From positions 10,124-60,188 of the forward strand of contig JAHDBM010000015.1 of the NCBI GenBank assembly GCA_020630395.1: a DNA stretch of 50,065 nucleotides. Reading direction: 5' to 3'. Positions 7,306 through 15,973 of this stretch are shown here, one piece after another. Source of the DNA: Flavobacteriales bacterium. Its GTDB lineage: Bacteria > Bacteroidota > Bacteroidia > Flavobacteriales_D > CAJJDF01. The notes under the pieces are model-generated. The model was not told where the DNA came from and searched no databases. It saw only the letters and a list, made by a program, of their open reading frames with translations. How positions within the stretch are numbered: the first letter of the stretch is position 1; every line of letters starts with the position of its first letter. Made by a program: the position numbers and the translations under genes.

Positions 7306-9624
7306 ATGAAGCAATTTCCTTTTTATAATATTTTATCCATTATAAAAGGATTACTATTATTACTTTTTTGTTCTTTTTCACTTTTATCTCAAGATGATTC
7401 AACAGTAATATTTAGTAAGGTAAGTGGAATATATAATGATAATATTGAATTAAGTTTATCAACTACTCAATCGTCAGTTATTTATTATACCCTTGATGGT
7501 TCTGTTCCTTCAAAGAAGTCTAATTTATATGAACATACCATTATTATTGACACTACAACAGTTGTTAGGGCTTTTGCTTATATTGGTACATATAAAACCA
7601 AGCCTTTAACTCGATCTTATATTTTAGAAAGACGAAAGTTTAGTTATCCTTTAATTTCAATCTCTGTTGATCCAAAAAGTATGTTTGATCCTGTTAAAGG
7701 ACTTTATTCTAAAGGTTTAAATGCTTCTTCGTCTGCTCCATTTAAAGGGGCTAATTATCATAAAGACACGGAACTACCTATTAATATCGAATATTTTGAT
7801 GAAGTTGGTAAACCCCAATTTAATCAATTAGCTGGATTAAAAATTTTTGGTGCATATAGTCGTATGTTTCCTCAGAAGTCTTTATCTATAATTTCAAGAA
7901 AATCTTATGGGAAAAAGAACTTTGATTATCCTATTTTTCCTAACCTACCTTATAAAAAATATAAATCTTTTATTCTTAGGAATAGCGGATCAGATAATAA
8001 TAGAGCCCATTTTCGAGATGTATTAATGACTCAATTAGTAAAAGATTTAAGTTTTGATGTTCAAAGCTACCGAACAGTTATTGTATTTATTAATGGAGAA
8101 TATTGGGGTATATATAATATTAGAGAAAAATTTAACGAGCATTTTTTAAAACAACATTATGATTTAGATAAGGATAGCGTTTCTGTAATGAAACATAGAT
8201 CGGATTTAAAAATGGGTAAGCGTCATAATTATATGAAGGTTGTTAAGTTTATTTCTAAAACAGATTTTGCTGATAATAAGCATATAGATTCTTTAAATAA
8301 ACTAATTGATATTAATAATTTTTTAGAATATAATATATCTCAAACGTATTTTGCTAATACAGATGCTGGTGGTAATATTCGGTATTGGAGATCATGGCAC
8401 GATACTGCCAGATGGAGATGGTTAATGTTTGATACAGATTTTGGTTTTGGATTGGATGGTGCTAAGGCATATACTAAAAATACGATTAAAGATTTTACTA
8501 AAAAATCGAATGAAGCATGGCCTTATCCAGCATGGTCAACTTTGTTTTTAAGGGGTTTATTAGAAAATGATTCTATAAAGAATATGTATATCAATAAGTT
8601 TTCTACCTATATACAAACCTTTTTAGATAGTACTATTGTTCTTAATCAAATAGATGGTTTTGTTAATAGATTAGATACTGAAATAGATTACCAACATAAA
8701 AAGTGGGGAAGTAATCGAGATAGATGGAATAAAGAAATTAATAGGATCAAAAACTTTGCTAGGTATAGACCTCAATACATTTTTAAACATTTAAAAGAAC
8801 AATTTGAGTTAGATAGTTTAATTAATATAAAGATTGAAGCACCAATTAATGGAACAATAATATTTAATGGAATTACGATTAATAAGGATTTAAAAGGATA
8901 TTATTTTAATCATATAGATCAATATATAAAGGCTATACCTAATGACTGGTATGTTTTTAACGGTTGGGAAGGAATTAATATTAAAGATAGTGTAGGATCA
9001 TTTAAAATAGATTCTAGCATTGTTATAAAAGCAATCTTTAATAAAAAAACAAGAAGTAAATTCTTTGATAAACTTAAATTTACTGAGTTTTGCCTAAAAT
9101 GTGGGGATAAAGAAGGAGATTGGATAGAACTTTATAATAACACTGATTCTATAATAGATATATCTAGTTGGATTATACTTCGAGATAAAGATAAGCGATA
9201 TACTATTCCAGATTCTACGTTTATTCATAGTAATTCTTATATTCTTTTTTCTAAAGATGATATTATAATAGATTCCATTTATGATATACCATCAGTAGAT
9301 GGTCTTTTCTCATTAAAAGATACCGGATTGATTGAACTTTATACTTCTGATGGTTTAATGGTAGATTCTTTACAATTAGATTTTAATGGAAAGTCCCATA
9401 TAGAATTAATCAATCTTAATTTATCTGGATTGAATAAAAGTGATTGGAATGATAATAAGAAATATACACCAGGGAGCATTAATGCTAGTCAGTTAAGCAA
9501 TATTTGGTTTAATAAATTAATACTATTTGTTGTCTTACCATTAATAGGATTAATCTTTATTATTTCAATTATATTTGTTATTCTTCGTAAAAGAAGAAAA
9601 AGGCCCCATAGTTCAACTGAATAG
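7306..9624 (+). CDS. CotH-kinase-domain surface protein with lamin-tail domain and C-terminal membrane anchor
   Basis: A 772-residue exported protein. In order: signal peptide (1-29); a chitobiase/HexC-like beta domain (VIYYTLDGSVPS); a CotH domain, with FRDVLMTQLV, INGEYWGIYNIREKFNEHF and the acidic motif WRWLMFDTDFGFGL; a Listeria/Bacteroides-type beta repeat (NGTIIFNG...AIPNDWYVFNGW); a lamin-tail domain (GDWIELYNNTDSIIDISSW); and a final membrane helix (about 735-758) with the basic tail RKRRKR. CotH proteins are protein kinases in Bacillus spores; in Bacteroidota the role is unknown. There is no T9SS sorting domain. The stop codon (9622-9624) lies inside the downstream tRNA gene, so the last seven residues are encoded by tRNA sequence. 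Confidence 0.85.
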   Translation: MKQFPFYNILSIIKGLLLLLFCSFSLLSQDDSTVIFSKVSGIYNDNIELSLSTTQSSVIYYTLDGSVPSKKSNLYEHTIIIDTTTVVRAFAYIGTYKTKPLTRSYILERRKFSYPLISISVDPKSMFDPVKGLYSKGLNASSSAPFKGANYHKDTELPINIEYFDEVGKPQFNQLAGLKIFGAYSRMFPQKSLSIISRKSYGKKNFDYPIFPNLPYKKYKSFILRNSGSDNNRAHFRDVLMTQLVKDLSFDVQSYRTVIVFINGEYWGIYNIREKFNEHFLKQHYDLDKDSVSVMKHRSDLKMGKRHNYMKVVKFISKTDFADNKHIDSLNKLIDINNFLEYNISQTYFANTDAGGNIRYWRSWHDTARWRWLMFDTDFGFGLDGAKAYTKNTIKDFTKKSNEAWPYPAWSTLFLRGLLENDSIKNMYINKFSTYIQTFLDSTIVLNQIDGFVNRLDTEIDYQHKKWGSNRDRWNKEINRIKNFARYRPQYIFKHLKEQFELDSLINIKIEAPINGTIIFNGITINKDLKGYYFNHIDQYIKAIPNDWYVFNGWEGINIKDSVGSFKIDSSIVIKAIFNKKTRSKFFDKLKFTEFCLKCGDKEGDWIELYNNTDSIIDISSWIILRDKDKRYTIPDSTFIHSNSYILFSKDDIIIDSIYDIPSVDGLFSLKDTGLIELYTSDGLMVDSLQLDFNGKSHIELINLNLSGLNKSDWNDNKKYTPGSINASQLSNIWFNKLILFVVLPLIGLIFIISIIFVILRKRRKRPHSSTE

Positions 9625-9675
9625 AATATCAGATTTCGGCTCTGACGGTTGCAGGTTTGAATCCTGCTGGGGTCA
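9602..9675 (+). tRNA. tRNA-Arg, anticodon TCG
   Basis: A complete 74-base cloverleaf can be drawn: acceptor GGCCCCA (9602-9608) with TGGGGTC (9668-9674, one G-U pair), D stem GTTC/GAAT, anticodon stem TCAGA/TCTGA around TTTCGGC (anticodon TCG at 9636-9638), a 5-base variable loop CGGTT, T stem GCAGG/CCTGC around TTTGAAT, discriminator A9675. CCA is not encoded. The D loop AACTGAATA has A at position 19 and the T loop has T at position 56, so the usual G19-C56 tertiary pair is replaced by A-U. Residue A20, an arginine identity element in bacteria, is present. The first 23 bases overlap the end of the CotH gene. Confidence 0.9.
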
Positions 9676-9681
9676 CAAAAA

Positions 9682-9711
9682 AAAGAGCGATATAGTACTA
9701 TATCGCTCTTT
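9682..9711. terminator. Bidirectional terminator after tRNA-Arg
   Basis: A perfect 30-base palindrome with GC-containing arms (GAGCGATATA), an A run before it and TTTAAAA after. It lies 6 bases past the tRNA end and also faces the convergent gene ending at 9734. Confidence 0.85.
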
Positions 9712-9733
9712 AAAATTCAATTAAAAATTATTG

Positions 9734-10849
9734 TTACTTACTAACTAAGTTAAATGTAAGGTTTACATAAGGCATAGGACTTAATGTATTACTAAATGTA
9801 TACGTTTGATCTCCAAAAAAACCTCTATAAAAGTCACTATTATTTGTAGCTGTTAAATCATCAATATTATAAGAATAATTTAAAATAACACCAGCTTGAA
9901 TTCCCATCCAAACAAATCCTTTTAGTTGTTTTTGATAATCTAATCTTAATCTAATTTCACTTCTTCTTAATTCAAGATTTTGAGCATTCAAACCTGTATT
10001 GTATAACCTGTATGATCCACCTTCTAATTCAAAACCTGCTAATAGAATATTTCTAGAATTTATTTTTCTTCTGTAAGCAGCCCTCGCAGGGAATAAAATT
10101 TCAGTTCCCCATTTTCTGTTTTCAGAAGTAAAATTATACATGATTACGGGTATATAATTTAATTCACCAGCTCTATATGTTCTTGATAAACCAACACCCC
10201 ATTGTAATCTATCATGAGGTCGTTTACCCCATATTAATGTACCAGAGTATTTAGTATTGCCAATATTAGGTCCATTACTACTAGAGCCTAGTGTATAGTT
10301 TCCATTTTGTTCAGCTAATAATTGAAGGATTAGAAAGTTTTTTTCACCTAATGGTTTAAATAATGTTGTATTAAGGTTTATACTTGTTAAACCACCATCT
10401 AATTCATCTAATAGTAGCTTATGATCGTTAACTGAATCTATTTTATTTGTTGCAATATTTGCCTGATTAAAACCACCACCAACTTGCCATACAAATTTAG
10501 ATAATGATATTACAGGTATGTTTGCATTAATTCTTACACCATGGTAGTTTAACTTGCTTTGATCTAACATTGGTACATCTTCATCAGGCTTGTAAGATCC
10601 TTCGTTAGAAGTTTTTAATGTACCACTTCCAGTTAAATCATATCCCACAGATATAAAACGATTAGGGCTTAGATCAAATATTTTTGGACTACAATATGTA
10701 ATAATTACTCCAACATCTTCTACATCATCATACATGCTGTAATCTTCCTCTTCTTCTTGATAAGTAGAGTCTATTTGTGAAAAAATCACATTAGTAAAAT
10801 TCATTACCAATGTGATTAATATAATTTTTTTAAATGATATGTAACTCAT
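9734..10849 (-). CDS. Outer-membrane beta-barrel protein (possibly DUF6268)
   Basis: A 371-residue protein with a signal peptide (about 1-24) and a short acidic stretch (EEEEDYSMYDDVEDV), then many amphipathic strands ending in aromatic residues, as in an outer-membrane barrel. The last residues (NTLSPMPYVNLTFNLVSK) form a plausible terminal strand. Features such as GYDLTGSG and the long periplasmic turn after it resemble the DUF6268 group of Bacteroidota barrels, an assignment made from memory and not searched. It starts 1 base after the stop of the DUF2147 gene and is last in a three-gene envelope operon. Transport or adhesion function is unknown. Confidence 0.65.
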   Translation of the reverse strand: MSYISFKKIILITLVMNFTNVIFSQIDSTYQEEEEDYSMYDDVEDVGVIITYCSPKIFDLSPNRFISVGYDLTGSGTLKTSNEGSYKPDEDVPMLDQSKLNYHGVRINANIPVISLSKFVWQVGGGFNQANIATNKIDSVNDHKLLLDELDGGLTSINLNTTLFKPLGEKNFLILQLLAEQNGNYTLGSSSNGPNIGNTKYSGTLIWGKRPHDRLQWGVGLSRTYRAGELNYIPVIMYNFTSENRKWGTEILFPARAAYRRKINSRNILLAGFELEGGSYRLYNTGLNAQNLELRRSEIRLRLDYQKQLKGFVWMGIQAGVILNYSYNIDDLTATNNSDFYRGFFGDQTYTFSNTLSPMPYVNLTFNLVSK

Positions 10850-10850
10850 T

Positions 10851-11327
10851 TTATTTTTTCTTCTTTAGTTTAATTCTTTTCCATGTGTCAGTTCTTCCAA
10901 GAGCTTTAATTCCAACATATCCTCTTATGTTTAACACATCTTTATCTTTTGTAATAACACAACTATATAAGCTTCCACTTTCTGGATCATAGATTGTACC
11001 ATTAGACCATTCTTTACTTTCTGCATCATAAGTAAAGTCTTTTAGTAACCTATACCCTCTTAATGGTACATTTCTCATTTTTTCGTCTTCGTTATTTTTA
11101 TCTACTTTAGGTTTTTTAGTATCAGGATCAATAGGTTCTCTTAACCAAACTATCTTACCGTAATACTTTTTTCCTATTTTTTCAATTTTAACTCTGGCTT
11201 TTCCATTACTAGGTTCCCATAATCCTATTATGTCATCACCTCCACCTTTTGGTGTAGTGTTTAATGTAAAACTGCTAAATGCTACAACTACTGCAAATGC
11301 GCTTAATAATCCGATAATTTTTTTCAT
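10851..11327 (-). CDS. Exported DUF2147 protein
   Basis: A 158-residue protein with a signal peptide (about 1-25, MKKIIGLLSAFAVVVAFSSF). The mature part is a DUF2147 domain: it opens with DIIGLWEPSNGKARVKIEK, continues YYGKIVWLREP, has the conserved LKDFTYDAESKEWSNGTIYDPESG core, and ends LGRTDTWKRI. DUF2147 proteins are lipocalin-like periplasmic proteins of unknown function, common in Bacteroidota and Proteobacteria. The charged C-terminus KLKKKK is not unusual. It sits between a small lipoprotein gene (8 bases upstream) and the barrel gene (1 base downstream), so all three are probably co-transcribed. Confidence 0.85.
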   Translation of the reverse strand: MKKIIGLLSAFAVVVAFSSFTLNTTPKGGGDDIIGLWEPSNGKARVKIEKIGKKYYGKIVWLREPIDPDTKKPKVDKNNEDEKMRNVPLRGYRLLKDFTYDAESKEWSNGTIYDPESGSLYSCVITKDKDVLNIRGYVGIKALGRTDTWKRIKLKKKK

Positions 11328-11334
11328 GATTTTG

Positions 11335-11856
11335 TTATTTTCTATAATAGTTAATACTAAATTTTAATTCTGTTTGTAAATTAAGATCATCATCTAAGTC
11401 TTCTTTAATTGTAGCATCTGCTACTACATAACTTTGATCTTCTAATAATATTGATTGTAATTGTTCTTGTAATTCTGCAACTTTCAAATCCACAACTTTT
11501 ATATTTTCTTTTATTGGGTTTGCAACTGCAATATTTTGCATTGGAAAATTATCAGAGAATACTTGTAGATTTATTGATTCAATCAAGTTCATATTTTCTG
11601 ATGAATCATTTGTTATAGATGCAGAGATTAATGTAATGTCTACAATTTCATCTTTTTTAATTTGGTGCTCATTTAAATAATCGGTTAGATTAGCACTAAT
11701 TTCTGATTGGCATGTATTACTTCCTTCAAATAAAGGACCACTTGCAACTAATGTTGTATTAATGATAAATTCTTTATTATTATTAGCTTCAGGTGAGCAA
11801 GAGAATAACAACATAAGAATACAAGCAATAAAGCCAATAGTAAAGTTTCTTTTCAT
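11335..11856 (-). CDS. Hypothetical lipoprotein
   Basis: A 173-residue protein with a lipoprotein signal (hydrophobic stretch ending LLFSCS, Cys20). The mature part has no motif I recognise. It is rich in Asn, Ile and Glu with alternating hydrophobics (NLIESINLQVFSDNFPMQNIAV), which suggests a small beta-sandwich. It leads the operon that continues with the DUF2147 and barrel genes. No clear TAnnTTTG promoter was found in front of it. Confidence 0.7.
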   Translation of the reverse strand: MKRNFTIGFIACILMLLFSCSPEANNNKEFIINTTLVASGPLFEGSNTCQSEISANLTDYLNEHQIKKDEIVDITLISASITNDSSENMNLIESINLQVFSDNFPMQNIAVANPIKENIKVVDLKVAELQEQLQSILLEDQSYVVADATIKEDLDDDLNLQTELKFSINYYRK

Positions 11857-12200
11857 GTTTTAATAATTTATTATTTAACTGTTAAGTTACAATTTTATAA
11901 TAAAATAAATTTCAACTGTATTATTTCTTTTATTTAATAAACGAAATATCATTTTTAGTATTATGTCTATTATGTTATAAAAATGTTATTGTTTTTAGCT
12001 TTAATTTCAATGTTAACTCTCAAATAATCATTTTAAGGCGTTTTAAGCGTGTTTTATTCCGTTATATATGAAATATATAAGGTGTATAAGAGATGTTTCG
12101 TCATATTATGTTTTTACTTTTAACTTTATTTTATTATTTAAACATAATAAAATCAAACTAATAAGTGTAAATTTACTTAATAATTTATCATTTATTCTAG

Positions 12201-12238
12201 TTTTTAATAATTGTTTCACGTGAAACAATTATTAAAAA
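12201..12238. promoter_or_regulatory. parS: parS site 1 inside a 38-base perfect palindrome
   Basis: The core TGTTTCACGTGAAACA (12212-12227) is identical to the widely conserved chromosomal ParB-binding site. The symmetry continues without mismatch 11 bases to each side (TTTTTAATAAT and its complement), far beyond what ParB needs. A hairpin or terminator use of the outer arms cannot be excluded. Confidence 0.85.
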
Positions 12239-12740
12239 ATTTATAAGTTAATTGGTTTTAATATTTGGTTTTCAATTCTGAAGTTTTTCTTCAGTACTTT
12301 AGTATAGTTAAATAATCTTATATCATTTGATGTAATAAATATAATGAATCTGACAGTAGAATTCGTTTTCTTATTATTTGGTTTCGTTTTATCAAGTTGA
12401 TTATATATATATTGAAAGAAATTATAAATTCAGATCATATTGATATAATGAATATGCTTAAATATATTATAAGGAGTTTCGAAAAGTAACTACCAGTTAT
12501 AATTTCAGAACCCTCAGATTGAATATCTGTAATTCAAGTAGAAGTAATTTTAATAATGTTTTTATTTAATAGATGTGGTGTTTTTATATATGAATTTTAT
12601 ATAACTTCTGGTTTCTAGTTTAACTAAGTCCTTTTAATTTCTGTATAAGGGTTTTGTTTTTTATTAGGGTTTAATATTTTTTATAATAAGATTCATTAGT
12701 GTTTTATTATTAAATCAGATTAATATTGATGTTAATATTA

Positions 12741-12756
12741 TGTTTCACGTGAAACA
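12741..12756. promoter_or_regulatory. parS: parS site 2
   Basis: A second perfect TGTTTCACGTGAAACA. It abuts the mnmG terminator hairpin and its flanks are not palindromic, unlike site 1. Two exact copies within 550 bases are very unlikely by chance. Confidence 0.88.
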
Positions 12757-12790
12757 AAAAAGGCTATCTAATAATTTAGATAGCCTTTTA
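12757..12790. terminator. Terminator after mnmG
   Basis: GGCTATCTA (12762-12770) pairs with TAGATAGCC (12777-12785) around ATAATT, with an A run on the left and T run on the right. It lies 20 bases beyond the mnmG stop and can act in both directions. Confidence 0.85.
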
Positions 12791-12809
12791 AAATAAGAGT
12801 TGAGATAGT

Positions 12810-14684
12810 TTATCTACCAAGATAAACTAAAAGCATATTAATGTCTGATGGTTTTATTCCGCTAATTCTAGAAGCTTGTCCAATAGTGGAGGGAGATATA
12901 TTATTAAGTTTTTCTTTACTTTCATTAGATAAACTTCCTAGTTTATGATAATTTATATCACTAGGTATTTTTACATTTTCTAAACGAGCTAATTTATTAG
13001 CTACTTCTTGTTCTTTATTAATGTATCCACTGTACTTTAATTGAACTTCTGCTTGTTCAAGTACTTCCTCTTTTAATCCGTTATAAGAATTTATTTTAGA
13101 TGTAAGTTTATCAGAAGTATGATAAACATCTTTTAACCCAATATTGGGACGAGTTATTACTTTGTCAAATTTCACTTTTTGTTTAAGTGGAGAGCTCTTT
13201 TTATTTTCTAGAATTGGATTAATCAAATGATGATCTACACTAGTGCTTTTAATTAATTGAATTAAATTTTCAGTTTCGTTTATTTTTTCTTCTACTCTAT
13301 TCATCCTCTCTTCAGAAGCTAAACCAAGTTTATATCCTTTTTCAGTTAAACGAATATCAGCATTATCTTGTCTTAATAATAATCGATACTCAGCCCTAGA
13401 GGTAAACATTCTATATGGTTCATCTGTTCCTTTAGTTATAAGGTCGTCAATTAAAACAGCAATGTAAGACTCTGATCGACTCAGTAAAAATGGATCTAAT
13501 TCCTTTACCTTATGATGTGCATTTATTCCAGCCATTAAACCTTGGCAGCCTGCTTCTTCATATCCAGTAGTTCCATTAATCTGACCAGCAAAAAATAGAT
13601 TTTCTACAAGTTTAGTCTCTAGTGTATAGGTTAATTGTGTCGGAGGGAAATAGTCATATTCAATAGCATACCCAGGTCTAAACATTTTTACATTTTCATA
13701 CCCAGAAACTTTTCGCAATGCTTCAAATTGTACTTCTTCAGGAAGAGAACTAGAAAAACCGTTCACATATACTTCTTCAGTATTCCAACCTTCTGGTTCA
13801 GCAAATAATTGATGTCGTTCTCTTTCAGCAAAACGATTTAATTTATCCTCAATAGATGGGCAATATCTTGGACCTGTTCCATCTATGTCCCCATTAAATA
13901 ATGGGCATCTATCAAAACCTGTTCTTAATATATCATGTACTTCAGTATTGGTATATGAAATCCAACAGCTTCTTTGTTTTGTTAATGATTTGGTAGATGA
14001 TAAATAAGAGAATTTACCAGGATTTTCATCCCCTGGTTGCTCTAACATTTTAGTGTAATCAAGACTTCTTCCATCTACTCTAGGAGGTGTTCCTGTTTTC
14101 ATTCTTCCAGATTCAAATCCAAGATCAACTAAGTTTTCTGTTAATCCATAAGCAGCTCTTTCTCCTGCTCTACCTCCACCAAATTGTTTTTCTCCTAAAA
14201 AGATTTTCCCGTTTAAAAATGTTCCAGCTGTTAGAATAACTGTTTTACTTTTTATTTCGATACCCATTGATGTTTTTACACCTATTACTTTGTTGTTTTC
14301 AATGATTAATTCGTTAACCATATCTTGCCAAAAAGAAACATTAGGTATTGCTTCAAGCTGTAACCTCCAAGCCTCAGCAAAACGCTTACGGTCACTTTGA
14401 GCTCTAGGACTCCACATAGCTGGTCCCTTAGATTTATTGAGTAACTTAAACTGAATAGCAGTATTATCAGTTATTATACCCGAATAGCCACCCAAGGCAT
14501 CAATTTCACGTACTATTTGCCCTTTAGCGATACCACCCATAGCAGGATTACATGACATTTGAGCAATAGTTTCCATATTCATGGTAACCAATAATACATT
14601 TGAACCTAAGTTTGCAGCAGCAGCAGCAGCTTCACAACCCGCATGTCCAGCCCCTACTACTATAACATCATATATTGGATGCAT
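12810..14684 (-). CDS. mnmG: tRNA uridine-5-carboxymethylaminomethyl modification enzyme MnmG
   Basis: FAD-dependent partner of MnmE that builds cmnm5U at the wobble base of several tRNAs; also called GidA. The N-terminal dinucleotide fold is VIVVGAGHAGCEAA (residues 7-20). SCNPAMGGIAKGQIVREIDALGG and RAQSDRKRF are family signatures, and the FAD/NADH region GRAGERAAYGLTENL...GRMKTGTPPRVDGRS is intact. The C-terminal helical MnmE-binding part ends ASRISGIKPSDINMLLVYLGR. Length 624 residues is normal. It is last in the DUF4175-ATPase-ybeY-membrane protein-mnmG operon and lies next to two parS sites, which recalls the gidA/oriC neighbourhood of other bacteria. Confidence 0.97.
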   Translation of the reverse strand: MHPIYDVIVVGAGHAGCEAAAAAANLGSNVLLVTMNMETIAQMSCNPAMGGIAKGQIVREIDALGGYSGIITDNTAIQFKLLNKSKGPAMWSPRAQSDRKRFAEAWRLQLEAIPNVSFWQDMVNELIIENNKVIGVKTSMGIEIKSKTVILTAGTFLNGKIFLGEKQFGGGRAGERAAYGLTENLVDLGFESGRMKTGTPPRVDGRSLDYTKMLEQPGDENPGKFSYLSSTKSLTKQRSCWISYTNTEVHDILRTGFDRCPLFNGDIDGTGPRYCPSIEDKLNRFAERERHQLFAEPEGWNTEEVYVNGFSSSLPEEVQFEALRKVSGYENVKMFRPGYAIEYDYFPPTQLTYTLETKLVENLFFAGQINGTTGYEEAGCQGLMAGINAHHKVKELDPFLLSRSESYIAVLIDDLITKGTDEPYRMFTSRAEYRLLLRQDNADIRLTEKGYKLGLASEERMNRVEEKINETENLIQLIKSTSVDHHLINPILENKKSSPLKQKVKFDKVITRPNIGLKDVYHTSDKLTSKINSYNGLKEEVLEQAEVQLKYSGYINKEQEVANKLARLENVKIPSDINYHKLGSLSNESKEKLNNISPSTIGQASRISGIKPSDINMLLVYLGR

Positions 14685-14727
14685 AATAATTTATTTTTTA
14701 TAAAGATAAGGCTAAAAACGTCTATTA

Positions 14728-15006
14728 TTAATTTTTTATAGTTTTTCTATAGCCTATTATTTGTAGAATTATTTCAAATGGAATAAGAAATATAAAAAAG
14801 CAAATTAGATAAGATTCAAAATAGATCATATAAGCACCAGGACCTTCAAGTTCTAATAGTATGTTTAAGAAATAATGATAAAGACTTGTTTTAAAAAATA
14901 CCATAGCCAATGGTAAAAAAATAGCGGTTAGAACAAATAAAACCCTTAACCCTTTTGGAGAATTAGTTCTTCGATTATTATATTCTTTAATAAATTTCTT
15001 AACCAT
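14728..15006 (-). CDS. Small two-helix membrane protein of unknown function
   Basis: A 92-residue protein with a basic N-terminus (MVKKFIKEYNNRRT) and two predicted membrane helices (about 20-42 and 62-85). No family is recognised. It starts 1 base after the ybeY stop and precedes mnmG by 43 bases, so it is co-expressed with these RNA-modification genes. The basic N-terminus suggests an N-in topology. A role in RNA maturation should not be inferred from position alone. Confidence 0.65.
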   Translation of the reverse strand: MVKKFIKEYNNRRTNSPKGLRVLFVLTAIFLPLAMVFFKTSLYHYFLNILLELEGPGAYMIYFESYLICFFIFLIPFEIILQIIGYRKTIKN

Positions 15007-15007
15007 A

Positions 15008-15436
15008 CTAGTTTAAATCTAGTAATAAATTTAAAGCATCTTCTTCTTTATTACGCATAATTAAAGCTTCTTTTTCTGTCTTATCTCCATTTCCTAATAA
15101 ATGAAGAATGCCATGTATAATTACACGACATAACTCTTGATTAAATGATACCTTTAATTGAGAAGCATTATCAGTTACCCTATCAATACTTATAAATAAA
15201 TCACCAGAAATTATACCATTTTGACAATAATCAAATGTGATGATATCGGTATAATAATCATGGTTAAGATGGTCTTGATTCACTTTTAACAAGTAATCAT
15301 CAGAACAAAAAATATAAGAGATATCACCAATAATTTTCGATTCATTAGTGATAATTTTTGATATCCATTTCGTTATTTGATGTTCATTATCAAGTTTAAA
15401 ATCAATCTCTTCTGAATGAAAAAATATTTTGCGCAA
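15008..15436 (-). CDS. ybeY: Endoribonuclease YbeY (16S rRNA maturation)
   Basis: Zinc-dependent RNase of the UPF0054 family, involved in 16S rRNA 3'-end processing and ribosome quality control. Length 142 residues is typical. The conserved core is ISYIFCSDDYLLKVNQDHLNHDYYTDIITFDY, then RVIIHGILHLLGNGDKT. In most bacteria the metal site is H-x3-H-x5-H; here the third position is Asp (H-G-I-L-H-L-L-G-N-G-D). As far as I recall, Bacteroidota YbeY commonly has DK at this point, so this is probably a lineage trait and not damage. It sits in the conserved order with mnmG. Confidence 0.9.
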   Translation of the reverse strand: MRKIFFHSEEIDFKLDNEHQITKWISKIITNESKIIGDISYIFCSDDYLLKVNQDHLNHDYYTDIITFDYCQNGIISGDLFISIDRVTDNASQLKVSFNQELCRVIIHGILHLLGNGDKTEKEALIMRNKEEDALNLLLDLN

Positions 15437-15557
15437 AGTAATAAATTTTGTCTAGTCGTACTGATTGGGATCGAAGGATTATTATAAATATATAAACACT
15501 CTTCGATAAATATCTTGTATAACACTAGAAAGAAATAAAAGACTTGACTAAATAGGT

Positions 15558-15968
15558 CTAATTTAAGTTGAATTTTAATTCAATAATCTTTCCTTCATTA
15601 TGAAAGTTTACCTCATCAGCTAGGTGTTTCATTAGAAAAACCCCTCTTCCATTTGGTTTATCAATGTTTTCAGGATCAGTTGGATCTGGTAGACTGTCAT
15701 AATCAAAACCTTCTCCTTCATCTTCTATTTTAAAGCCAATTTCTTTTTCGGCATTTTCACAAGACAATTTAACTTTTTTCTCAGGATCCATTTTATTACC
15801 ATGGTTCATTGCGTTATTAACAGCTTCAGTAAGTGCGATTAATATATTACCATAGTAATCACTGTTAACACTTAATTTAGAGCATAAATTATCTACGTAC
15901 TTTTCAACTTTATGAATCGATTGAGATTCGGTATTTAGAACCATATGGTCATCAATTGTAATAGCCAT
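15558..15968 (-). CDS. RsbW-like anti-sigma ATP-binding protein
   Basis: A 136-residue GHKL ATPase domain of the anti-sigma regulatory factor / serine kinase (HATPase_c_2) type. The N-box is ALTEAVNNAMNHGN, G1 is DEGEGFDYDSLPDP and G2 is GRGVFLMKHLADEV. In Firmicutes such proteins bind sigma factors and phosphorylate STAS anti-anti-sigma factors; the Bacteroidota target of this conserved copy is not known to me. It lies 5 bases after the DUF4175 gene and upstream of ybeY, an order that is widely kept in this phylum. Confidence 0.88.
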   Translation of the reverse strand: MAITIDDHMVLNTESQSIHKVEKYVDNLCSKLSVNSDYYGNILIALTEAVNNAMNHGNKMDPEKKVKLSCENAEKEIGFKIEDEGEGFDYDSLPDPTDPENIDKPNGRGVFLMKHLADEVNFHNEGKIIELKFNLN

Positions 15969-15973
15969 TTCTT

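Larger units (their letters stand above)
11857..12809. other. Gene-free, AT-rich tract with two parS sites
   Basis: These 953 bases contain no convincing coding region. They hold two identical 16-base parS sites 513 bases apart, a CTGAAG-T5-CTTCAG hairpin (12278-12294), a small CAGAT/ATCTG hairpin (12515-12529) and the mnmG terminator. No TTATCCACA cluster is visible, so an origin of replication is possible nearby but not shown here. Confidence 0.6.

Noticed and set aside
12511-12530. Structured RNA in the parS tract
   Set aside because: The CAGAT/ATCTG stem is only 5 bp and is not followed by further pairing.
15104-15134. YbeY inactivation by loss of the third zinc-binding His
   Set aside because: Asp at this position is, as far as I recall, usual in Bacteroidota YbeY, and Asp can bind zinc; the rest of the protein is intact.
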